Source of the DNA: Deuterostichococcus epilithicus
Taxonomy: Eukaryota > Chlorophyta > Trebouxiophyceae > Prasiolales > Stichococcaceae
Direction: 5' to 3'
Length of the DNA: 64,000 nt
Assembly (NCBI GenBank): GCA_033439295.1
Contig: JAVTLE010000004.1
Coordinates: 806,012 to 870,011 of the forward strand
Below, piece by piece: positions 44,944-55,400 of the stretch; position 1 is the stretch's first letter; each line of letters begins with the position of its first letter. The notes under the pieces are model-generated. The model searched no databases. It had not been told where the DNA came from and saw only the letters and a list, made by a program, of their open reading frames with translations. The translations under genes were made by a program, and so were the position numbers.

Positions 44944-46686
44944 ATGGCACAGCCAGCGCGGCAGACGACCATCGATGATCTGGGCGACGAGCTGCTGCTT
45001 ACAATCTTCAGCCACAATAAGAGCGACACCAGGTGCATGCCGCAGGAATGCAGCGTGATGCATTGCATGCGCCGCCAATGGCTTGGTTGACTGGTAGGTA
45101 AATGCAACGTGAAAGCCTGCGAAAAGTATTTTGACTGAGACTTTTGAGAACGCTCGCAATGCGTTCTCGTCCTGCAGGTTCGTTCTGCCGCAAGTCTGCA
45201 GGCGGTGGGACCGCCTCGTGAGTTATCCAAGTGCAACTCTGTGGGAAGGAATCACCGTCGACCTTGGCGACGCGGGTTCTGCTGTGCAGTGCGAGTTGGA
45301 CATGTGGCTGCGCCGCAGACTCGGCCCAGCTACTCGCCGATTGTGTATCAAGGAAGCTGTGGTGAGGCTTGCCCGAGTCTTCAGACTTGCACACTTTGCC
45401 GGCGGCGTTGTGCCTGTCACAATTGATGTGCTTGCCTACTCGAGCCCTGAGGCTCGGCAATATGTTGCAGGCGGACGAGCTCGGTAGGCAGGGGGAGCAG
45501 CTCCTGCACGCTCTGCTTGCGCGCCTGGAGGCCGCGCCGGCGCTCGAGGAGCTGTCCATGCGTGATTGCTGGGGTGGCGAGCTCGCTCACAATAACGCCG
45601 GTCAGCCAGCTGGCGTCGCTGCTGACTCTGGTGCTGGAGGACGTTTGCCAGCCGGTGCGAGTCGCGCACCTCAACCACGTCCTGCGTCGCCTGCCGTTGC
45701 TGGAACACCTGCGCCTGAGCATTGTCGGCAGCACGCCATGGGCGGACCAAAAGGAAGACGTCGCGGGGGAGGCGGCCTGCCCGTGCCCGGTGGCGCTGCA
45801 CGCCTGCACCCGGCTCACGCATGTGGAAATCAGCGCGTCGCCCTCGCTCGTGACGCACGTGATGAGCGTCGGCGCGGACGGCGCGCTGCCGCCGGGTCAC
45901 GGCGCTCTATCGGCGCTGCGAGTGCTCAGCCTGCGGGGCGTAGACGCCAGCAGGGTACCGGAGGCGCGGTCCCTGGCAGCGCTCACCCGGCTGGAGCTAC
46001 TGGAGCGGTACCCGATGCCGGTGCGCCTGTCGGCGGCGTCGAGCGGCCTGACGGCGCTGCGTGAGCTCGCCATCAGCTGCGTCCGCGTCCCTGAGGCGCT
46101 CTCGACGCTGCGGGGTCTGGACGCCCTGACCATACACAGACTGGCGCCCGTCGAGCAGAACAGCCTCACGCTGCTGGGGAACCTGGCCGCGTCGCTCACG
46201 CGCCTGCGTCTGAGCAACTGCGGACCGCTGGCTGTGCAAGCGCTGCTGGAGGTGGCTGACCTGCCGGTTCTCCGGGTGCTGACTCTTGACAACAACGAGT
46301 TGCGCAGCTGGCCGGCCCTAAGGGGCAGCATGGCCGAGCAGCTGCAGGTTCTGTCTTTGCGGAACAACATGATTCAAGATGCTGTCAGCAGCGACATTGC
46401 AGCTTTGAAGCACGTCGAGGTTCTGGACTTATCCTTCAATGTATTCGGTTTGTTTCCGGGGTTGCCAGAGGGCATGCATCAGGCGGTCGTGGCATCCCCG
46501 CTGCTCAGGCACCTTTGTTTGATTCCGCGCATGGAGGACGAGACGCAGCCGCATTTCGTTGGGGCGCTCCTCCGGATGCAGGAGGCTTGTGGGCGCGCGC
46601 CAGGGCGCATGCCGCTGACGGTGCACTTTGACGGCAAGAACCTTCCTGACTGCTGCGCTGATGATCGGCTCGAGTGGCACAGCTAG
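44944..46686 (+). CDS. F-box/leucine-rich-repeat protein
   Basis: Exon 1 is 44944-45032 and exon 2 is 45178-45361, phase-consistent. They encode an F-box: TIDDLGDELLLTIFS, then RFVLPQVCRRWDRLVSYPS and LWEGITVDLGD. Exon 3 starts at 45471 (ADELGRQGEQLLHALLARLE). The main LRR block runs in one frame from about 45580 to 46686, with LRVLSLRGVD, LTRLELLERY, LTRLRLSNCG, LRVLTLDNNELRSWP, LQVLSLRNNMI and VEVLDLSFNVF. F-box proteins select substrates for SCF ubiquitin ligases, and the LRRs would bind the substrate. The exon 3 start and the LRR block are in different frames. Either a 52-bp intron (45551-45602) restores the frame or the assembly has an indel. A TGTAA lies about 40 bp after the stop. Confidence 0.85.
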
Positions 46687-47398
46687 GCAACTGTCGGATA
46701 TTGGGTACTCACGGAGCAAGTGCACCTGTAACACCTGTAGTTTCAGCCTGCTGGTGCAGCCACAGTGCAGCGGCAGCTGCCACCCATGGTCAGAATGGTC
46801 CACTGCAGCTCCGCAAATCCGCTGCGCCATGCACAGGAATGTCTGCACGGCTAGTCTAGACATCTGCCGCGCCGCACACGATTACAGGGCGTGGTCATCT
46901 CAGACTGTGCGACACGACGTCGAGCCATGTTCATCTGGCTCCAGCATTCGCTGCATCGGTTGCACTTGCCCTTCAGGATGCTGCACCCGCCCTGTATGAA
47001 GTCATTCGAACCTCGGCTTTCACATTCAATTTCACTATTTTCAGTTATTCAACATCGTTTCCACGTCGACTGATGCCATGAACGCAAGGTCAGTGCCATT
47101 CGTTCGTAATTATCGGGAGCTTGCATACTTGGCTTGCGTGCTTGAACCATCTATGCGTCGCGGTCGTTGGTCGCTGCAGGTGGCAATGCTCCGAAAGTCA
47201 ACACCGACAGCCCAGTCTGACAATTCTGGCGAAGCTCACACAGATCACTGGCGCACCGACGATTGCAACAGTACAAGAGCCACATGTGGATATATCAGCT
47301 GCTCGTTGGCCTCTGAAAGCAGTCAGCGCCCTTACCCAGCGCCAGTGTGCCAGTCAGACGAGCCCGCAACTTGAACTGGTCTGTGCCTGACGTACATC
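46687..47398. other. Intergenic, nothing recognised
   Basis: It lies between two plus-strand genes. It should hold the F-box gene 3' UTR and the next promoter. No repeat or domain is seen. A short 5' exon of the next gene could be missed here. Confidence 0.45.
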
Positions 47399-50300
47399 AT
47401 GCCAGACGTCGTCATGAAGGCAACGGCGGCAGTGCTCTGCGGGGAGCCAAGCAGGCTGGACGCCCTGCTGACGCTCCTGGCGTCGCCTCCCGCCACCTGC
47501 ACCAAAGCAGCCCAGCAGAATCTCGACACAGGCCAACGTGCCTGCCCAGACCCGGCAGTTGGCCACCACACCTCGCAGCGAAATGTCATTGCGCCAACAG
47601 GCTGGGCCCCCATCGGTGCGGCTTCGCCACGGCAGGACCGATTCCCGGCCGCCGCAGCAGGGGCCTCTGATCCACGGCAGACGGCAAGCCCGGAGCGGCT
47701 GGCTGTGGAGCAGCGCCGGCAGACTGAGCCGCTGGCAGAGCTCGACGGGAATGCATCGGCAGCATGTGCGGCAGTCGCCAGCAGAGTCTGTGGCGTCTCG
47801 CTGTGCGGCGCCCGCACCGCTGCCGACCAGCAAGCGGCCTGTCTGGACTCAGGCGAAGAGACAGCCGCCACGCCGCAGCCGCGCACGCCGGACGCACGGG
47901 CGCTGCCAAGTGCGCGGCACCGCTGGCCGCCGCGAACGCAGCAACCAGCGGACCGCAGCTTTGAGGCGCATGCCGCCGCCAATGATCAGCAGCATGTGCG
48001 TCAGCAGCCCGGCGCCGCCGCAGTGGGCCTGGCCGGCGGCCAGCACAACAATCCTGCAAGCTGTGCCGCTGGTCCGCGGCAGGAGCTGCTCTGGTGCAGT
48101 AACGAGGAGCCTGGGCCAGAACAGGCGGATAGGGAGCCTGCTCTGTCGGACGCGCACCAGCAGCAAGACGATGCAGCAGTGCAGCGACAGCAGCAGCTGC
48201 TGCAGGGGCTCGCCACAGATGACGCGGCAGGCGCCGCCGTGGCCCCGGGCGAGCGGCGGCGCCTGGAGCTGCGGGTAGCGGCGGCCACGAAGCGTGCCCA
48301 GGTGCCGTGCCCCGCATGTCTACGATCAGTTTCGCTGGGCAGACATGCTGAGCAGTGCTTGCTGTACAATGGTCATGACATGTGCACAGCAGCAGGCTCG
48401 CTGGACACACAGCAGCTGAGGCAGCTGAAATGTGGGAGACTGCTCCGCTGCAGGCAGCAGAAGCCAGGGCGGCCGGGGCACGGGAGCTGCTGGAAGCGGC
48501 AGAAGCGGAGCGGTGCCGGCTGGCTGGCGCGCTGGCCGCCGCGCAGGCCACGGGGGACGCCGGAGCGGCAGAGCACGGCTGTCTGCTGGACTCGCACCAG
48601 CAGGCAAGCTGCATTGCAGGAGTGCAGTGCTGAGCGGCACCAGGGCGGCCGTCGCCGTGCGCAAGAGGCAGCTCAACCTGGGGCTGCCCGAACCCTGTCA
48701 TGTGTCGCAGGAAGACGCAAAGCTCCAGCCTAGTTGCGGCAACCCCATCTGGTGAACCTTCTGGCTGACTACGTTCATTCACTGATCGTGCTCTCCTGTA
48801 CTCCCAGGGGCGCTTGCCCGCGGCAGAGGCCACGGCACCATCAGAGTCGACCACCTCAGCTGCCAGGGGTGAAGCCGCGGCGGCGCTGCAAGAGCTGCAC
48901 GGCACCCAGGCGCAGCTCCAGCATGCGCAGCGGCAGCTGGCAGCGGCGCGGCAACGGGAGGGCGAAGCCGGTCGCAGGGCGGATGCCGCCACCGAGGCGG
49001 CGGCCGCTGCGAGGCAGCATGACGGTGCCGCCGTCGCAGCGGCCTCCCAGGCGCAGCAGCAGGTGTGCGCACTCGCAGGCCTGGCAGGTGCCCGCATTGC
49101 GAAATGTTTTTGCACATGCCGCAGAACTCGTGCATGCCTGGGCAGCATCACCCCTGTATTCCCTCAGACACGGAGTGCCTTGAAGGCCCGACAGCGCTTT
49201 CCTCTTCAGCAACTGTAGGGTCGGACCTTGCAGCTCCTTGTCCCGTGCACAGCTGCAGCGGCTGCTGGACCGGGGGGCGGGAGACGCGGCGGCCGTGACG
49301 CGGCTGCAGGAAGCAGCAGCAGCGCTGACGGCCGAGCGGGCGGCGGCCCTGCGGCATGCGGCCAATGCCTGCGCGGCGGCTGACGCGGCGCAGCTCCGCA
49401 GCCAGACAGCGGAGCGCCGGGCGGCCGCGGCGGAGGGCNTCGCGGCCGCGCTCAGGCGGGGCGCGGCGTCTGATGCCGCAGACGAACAACTGGCGGCCTG
49501 CGGCGACGAGCACCTGCAGGTGATGCCCTGCATGCTGGCCTCATCCTTCCTCTCCCCCCCTACCTGGCCGGAGCTGGTGGCTGCATCATCGAGCAAATGT
49601 TACACAGCAGCTTTCCTGCACACGATGCCTTGCTGGGTTTCTGCGTCGCCGGGCGCAAGCTCTGCTTGACTGTCCTCGGCTGGCACGAAGTGCGGCCGCA
49701 GCGTCTGCGCACAGGCGTGCACCACTCCTTGGAATGCTTTGCACGAATACAGCTGCTGGCGTTGCGCATTGCAGCGTGCCCCTGTTCTGCGCGACAGTTT
49801 CGAGTCGTTATTTCATGACATACAGACAATGATAGTAAACGCAAGCATTCCGTCTCACGACTCGCATGGTGCAATCCTGGTTCCGCAGGCATATGTGCGG
49901 CTGCTGGAGCAGGAGCTGTCTGCGGCTGCCGAGGCGGCCGCCGAACTGCGGCGGCGGCTGGCGCATGTGCCTGGAGCACTTGCAGCTGACGTGCAGGCGC
50001 TGCAAGGCAGGGCAGCAGCCGCAGAGGCCGCACGGGGCGAGGCACTGCAGCAGCTGCAGGCGGAGCGACACAGGTGGGTGCGACCCCTGGCACGCCGTGG
50101 GCTATCCATGCCGTCGGGTTCTCAGGGCGGTTTAGATCATCGGTCAGGGACCTGCTCTGCGGGACCTGAGGCTGCGGCGGCGCTGCAGGCCCTGGGTGCT
50201 CGAGTGGAGGCTCCGTTGCGCTGTGACGCAAGCACCACGCCGCACCGAGTCACCGTTGTTTCATCAGATGAGACATGAGGGGGCCACTGGCGCTGCAGCA

Positions 50301-50887
50301 CGACAGCTGTACACAGCAGCAGGCTGAACCCTCCCTGGTGCGGTGTGAAAGCGGCAGCAGGCGTACTGCCCACTTGCAGAGCACGCTTACTAGTCTGCGG
50401 ACACAATCGAACCAGCGGGGCGCAGGGTGGCAGCCCTGGAGCGGCCACTTGCAGAGCAAGCTTACGGGTCTGGGGCTATGATCAGATAACGGCGCGCAGG
50501 GTGGCAGCGCTGGAGCGGCTGCGCCTGGAGGACGCCCGCGAGCTGGCGCGGCTGCAGGCGGCGGCCGGCGCGTCGCAGGCTGCAGGGCAGCGGGTGGCCG
50601 CGGCGCTGGAGGTGGCGCTGCTCGCGGCAGCAGCCGCGCAGCGGCAGCTGGCGGTGGCGGGGGAGCAGCAGCAGCAGCAGCAGCAGGGGTTGCTGTCCGA
50701 GGCGCCGGCGCAGCGCTGTCCGCCAGCAGACAGCAGCAGCACGGCCATCGGACAGATGTGTGGCGGCGCCGCACAGGGCAGCGTGGCGGTTGGGCTGGGC
50801 AGCGGTGCAGACCATGACACCGGCCTGCCGGCGCATTCTGCGGCACGGCTGGCAATTGCACAGCTCCGCGAGGTTCTGGACGTCTGA
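47399..50887 (+). CDS. Ala/Gln-rich coiled-coil protein, family not recognised
   Basis: Exons judged from open frames and splice sites: 47399-48301, about 48464-48530, about 48810-49062, about 49252-49520, about 49890-50072, about 50502-50887. The first exon is Ala/Gln/Arg-rich and lacks structure. Later exons are long heptad-like helices, for example LQELHGTQAQLQHAQRQLAA, LLEAAEAERCRLAGALAA, AYVRLLEQELSAAAEAAAEL and RVAALERLRLEDARELARLQ. A Gln run (7 Q) lies near the C-terminus, which ends LAIAQLREVLDV. One ambiguous base is at 49439. Such proteins are often centrosomal, flagellar or scaffold components, but nothing here fixes a role. The start at 47399 is the first ATG of the frame. Confidence 0.6.
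50374..50522 (+). repeat. Tandem duplication of the last acceptor of the coiled-coil gene
   Basis: Units 50374-50447 and 50447-50522 share ACTTGCAGAGCA(C/A)GCTTAC and GCGCAGGGTGGCAGC(C/G)CTGG. The second unit contains the true acceptor and exon start. The offset is about 74 bp. Confidence 0.9.
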
Positions 50888-51294
50888 ATCTTGGAATTCT
50901 TGGATTTTAAATGCTTCTGAATTTGTATTCTTGTCAATAAGGAAATCGCGGATCAGCTTTCTCATCTCAACCGAATGCTGCTCAAGCCACCACTGTGTCC
51001 CAGCATGACCCATGCAGAGTGCCCCACCAAGTCTTAGCGAGGACGAATGCAAGATGTTGCGAACATAATTCAATCGGCTGCCACCGGCACAAAGCATGCA
51101 TGTTATACAAGTCCACAGATGAGACAGCCCTCAGCCATGAAGGCAGGTGGTGAGATTTGTTTGTCGTATCAACTCAACGTGAGTGGCATGTCGTGTGTGC
51201 GATGATGACCCAGACCATCACAGCGCCAGTACATGTTCAGATGTGCCTTGCACCCGTGCGGATCTGTCACATTGCTCAATTGAGAGCATCAAGC
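50888..51294. other. Convergent intergenic region
   Basis: AT-richer than its surroundings (50888-50960). No gene or repeat is seen. Confidence 0.4.
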
Positions 51295-51829
51295 TCACTC
51301 CTTGTGCTGCTCCGCCACCTTCCCTATGGGCTGCGCTGCACCGCAAGATGACCCATCACGCCACGGCTTCCAAAATCCGAAAGGGGTGATGAGGCCACGG
51401 TTGTGGAACGGACACGCCTTCTTGTGCAGCTGCTGCAGCCGGCGGCCCGCGCGCCGCAGCGCTCCCTGCTTGTTCTTGGCGTCGCCTGCATCTGCAATTT
51501 ACAATCGCGCGTCTGCAGCACGCGCAGCGAACAGCCTGCTCGCTCCTGGCAAGAGTGTGCAGGAGAGCAGGAGTATGTGTGTACGTGTGCAGCTGCTGCC
51601 GCAGGGTGCGCTTGCATGCTGTGCGCGTCGCACCAGAAATGCAAGCAATCAGCTGCTCTGGTGTGGTAGAGCAAATTGTTATGCCTAAGTGCGTAGCAAT
51701 GCACGAAGTCGTACCTGCGCCGACGTCGATGACCTTCCGAGCAGGCACCTCCGGATCGCTGTTGGTGACACCCGCCATGCTGCGACAGCTATCGCTGGTG
51801 GGGTGCACATCATACCCGTGCGTTGCCAT
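51295..51829 (-). CDS. Small basic protein, 101 residues, family not recognised
   Basis: Two exons, 51715-51829 and 51295-51485, join in phase 1 with GT-AG sites. The product starts MATHGYDVHPTSDSC, continues PARKVIDVGAGDAKNKQ, then a basic helix ALRRAGRRLQQLHKKA and the motif CPFHNRGLITPFGFWKPWRDG (residues about 63-83), and ends KVAEQHKE. The VIDVGAGD segment resembles methyltransferase motif I, but the protein is too short and basic for that. A ribosomal or mitochondrial small protein would fit the composition. Support is the clean two-exon frame and unusual conserved-looking motif. Confidence 0.5.
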
Positions 51830-52490
51830 CTCAATATGGCAGCTGTTGCTTGTCGTGCGTCGTCTGCAACGTTCACTGCGCACAGCACACGTGTATATGT
51901 ATATGGCGGATGTGCCGTTGACGAAACACCGTCGATCGCGGCCCAAGCAGCGAGCAGTAGATATCAGCGGTGTTGCACACACGCAACCTCGCTTCGCGTT
52001 ACCGCTGACAGCATGCAGTGCCGGAGAGCTCGACCACACCGGACGAGGCAAACTGTACCTGGGTCCCTTGCGCAGGTGTTCTGTTGGCTTTGGTGTTGGA
52101 ATGTTTTCTGTAAAAGAGTGGAAAAGTGTTCTGTGCTGCAGTATGGAATTGTTCAGACCGCCTTGCTGCTTCATTCGTGTCGGAGCAGTTTCGTCTCGGA
52201 GGATGAGACGACTCTAGAGATGCGACTCACGTGATGTCGAGTCCCTGTGCTGCGGCCTGCCTGCGCCAAGCTGTGCGGGACGGTCCGCGAAGCGCAGGCC
52301 GGCGCAGGCGGTCAAAGAGCCTCTCTGGGATGTTTGCAGGGTCTCCACATAGCGCCCAGCCCCGTGCCGCTCAGTCTTTGGCACATGTTTGAATACATTT
52401 TGCGTTTCGGAGGCCAATTTGATGACGCTCAGCAACTGCATGACGGGGCCAAACTGCCGCCCAGCCGCGCTGATGCATCAGCTTTGAGGC
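51830..52490. other. Divergent intergenic region
   Basis: It separates the small minus-strand gene from the PHD gene. A minus-strand reading at 52214-52441 has no recognised domain, so I do not call a gene. Confidence 0.4.
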
Positions 52491-55400
52491 ATGACCGGCA
52501 CCGCAGCTCCTGACGTGCTGTGGCCCGCGGGCGACCTTGCTCCATACAGCGGCGCTTTCCGCAGCAACGTGCGGGCGTTCTTGCGCGACCATGCAACGCC
52601 AGTGGCGCTGCCGGCCGGCTTGGCGCACACAGCAGCCTGGGTGATCGACCTGGCGGGCGCTGGTGGCGGCGCCCGCCTGCATGTGTACCGTGAGACGCAC
52701 GCCGACGACGCCGCCGCTGCCGTGTGCGACCAGTGCCGCATTATCGGTGCGTCTTCGCGCCGGCCGGCTGTTGCAGGGCAGTTTTGACACTTTTGTACAC
52801 TGCGAGCTCCTGCCTTGCATCTGACAACCTGTCCCTGCGTCCGCATGAGAGGTACATGGCATCGCCCACTGCATTCCGTCACCATGAGAACATGATGCAT
52901 TCTGTCGCCTGCGTCGCACCTGACGCCCTCCGAGTGGCCCCCTCGCAGGCTGGCAGAGCCACCCGGTGTGCACGATGCGCTACCACTTTGTGATCCCCGC
53001 TGGCGCTGGGCCACTGTCCGCCGCCGACCCGACGGCACTGCCCGGTATGGTGGAGGCCTGTCACGCCGCCGCCGCGGCCGCAGCTGCCCGCCAGGCTGCC
53101 TGCAGCAGCAACACCGACACCATGCCTGTCCAGGTAGACATGCCCGCCTGCAGCGGGCATGCTGCCAGCGGTGGCGACGGCGCCGCCGCCGCCGCCGCCG
53201 CCGCNGCTGCCAATGGGTTTGCGCCGGCAGATGCGGCGGCGGCGGCGGCGGAGGAGAGCCAGATACCAGTCGGCCTGGAAGTAGAGGCAGCTCCGCTGCA
53301 AATCGCGCTGCCGGCGGACGAGGCGCTGGAGTCGCCTGACCCGGTTTACGGTGGCTGCGGGTTTACTGCGCCGCCGTCGATCTACGACAGCCGTGCGCAC
53401 CTTCTGCACGGCGTGCTGCACCAGAACGGCTTCGGCCACCTGCTGCGCGTCAACGGTGAGCAGATCTTTGCCAACCATTGTCGCTCGCCCACTGCCCTGC
53501 CCTGATGCCTCGCGCGCATCGCTGCACGCTGCACTGAAGCCAATTGTGCTGCATTGCACTGGCTTCGCACCCCTGCTGCCCTGTCAACAGGTGCCGATAG
53601 CTGCCGCTATGCACATCAACCACGCTGTGTCGCAACCAAATGCCCAATAGGAATGCCAATTGGCAGCTGCACTATCAGCAAACCCTGAGGGCGGTGCCCT
53701 GTGTCGAGTCGCTGCAGGGCTGGAGGGCGGCTCGGCGCGCGTGTCGGGGCGGCAGCTGATGGACCTGTGGGACGCACTGTGTGCGGTGCTGGCAGCGCGC
53801 CAGGTCAGCGTGGAGGACGTCTCCAACAAGGTGGGCTCCTTAGAGTGAGGATGTCCACCAGGAAAAGGAAGATTGTTACTGTGTCAGGGGGACACGCTGT
53901 GCGCGGTGTGGGCAATGTGCCAGGTCAGTGCGGAGGAGGTGACCAGCAAGGTCGGCGCCTCTTATGAAATTCAGCGTAGGGGTGCAGCTCTTGCACCGGT
54001 TTTCAATCACATGAATCTGCGAGGTTGATGCAACATGAGGTCACATCCCGCGCACACGGCTTGGTCAGGTTCCCTGATCAGTGCGCATTGGCTCGGGTCA
54101 GTGTTCCTTGGTCAGTGTGCTACAACATGTTGTCCGAAGGGCGGCATGGAGCTGCGGGTGCTGTTCCCGGCGGCCTTCAAGGCCACCTGGTACGGCCGCT
54201 GGGGCTACGCCTTCGGCCGCGGCGGCTTCGGGATCAAGCCCGCCGCCTGGCGGCGCGCCGCGGCCGCGGTGCACGACGCCTCCCTGGCGGCGCGGCTACG
54301 GCAGGCGCCCGGCGGCGGCGGCGCGCCCGCCCGCATCGTCGCCCGCTACCAGGTGCATGCTGTGTTCTTTCAGGGTTTTCAGGCAAGCGTCCGGCTTGTT
54401 GTCTGTCTTGTCGATGGGCTGAGCTGCACGGTTTGCTGACAGGAGTGACCGCCGAACCAAGGGCACCCGGCGTGTTCGGCGGATGTGTAGTTGACTGGTC
54501 TTGCGACTGCAGGCGTGTTCGCTGATGCTTAGCTGAACAGTCCTGCAACTGCAGGACGGCGGTGAATCCAGATCCGGCCCACTGCACGGCACCCTGGCAA
54601 GTCCTGACAGGTCTTGGCGCAGAGTCGTGTGCCGCAGGGCGTTGGCAAGGCAGGCTGTACTGCTCCACCCTGGGCGACCTCCTGGGCCTCATGAACACAC
54701 CTGTGATGGATGGGTGCCGCTATCGCAGGGCGGTGGCAAGGCGGGCCGCGCGGGGCCGCCGCACGGCACCCTGGGCGACTTTCTGGCGCTCATGGTGCGG
54801 CTGCTGTCGCACCCAGAGGAGGCAGAGCAGCTGCTGCAGGACCGCCCCGACGCCGGCCAGGTGCGGTTCGTATTCAGGACGTGGGTCCGACGGCAAATCT
54901 CAGGGTTTGTGCAGAGATGACAGCCTGGACCACGTCTGCTGATGCAGCTGGCCTCTGGACCCTGATGACCAGCCTTCTTCTAAGAACCTGCACATGGAAT
55001 CAGACTGAGAATGCCTACACGAGGCTGCCTGTTGTCACACTGTGCATACCCTGGCTTGACCATACAACAGGAGCCCAGGGCGCATTCTAATTGCTAGCGC
55101 AGCTATTGTTCCAGGCAATGCCTCGAAGGGGATAAAGCACCGGCTGGACAATTGAGAACAGTTCGTCTTTGGATTGAGAGTGCCCTGCGCCCGCCTCTGA
55201 GCAAGACTGACAGGTGTCGCGTCGTGTGCTGCGCAGCAGGCGAGGCCTTCCTCGGCGAGCAGCGGCCGCCGCCGGTCGGCATTGCCTGGTGAGGAGGGCG
55301 GGGGTGCGTCGGTGTCTGAGGCCGCAGGCGGGGTGGCGGCTGGCAGCTGCGGTGCCGCCCTGGCGCCGCGGCCGCCGCAGCGGCCGCCCAAGCCGCCGCC

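Noticed and set aside
47586-49151. A 521-codon minus-strand ORF
   Set aside because: It is antisense to the coiled-coil exons and is a by-product of high GC; its composition (Ala/Arg/Ser/Pro) mirrors the plus-strand codons.
51356-52174. A 272-codon minus-strand ORF as one exon, with a methyltransferase motif
   Set aside because: Splitting it at GT-AG gives a coherent 101-residue protein; the rest of the ORF has no domain and reads through the intron.
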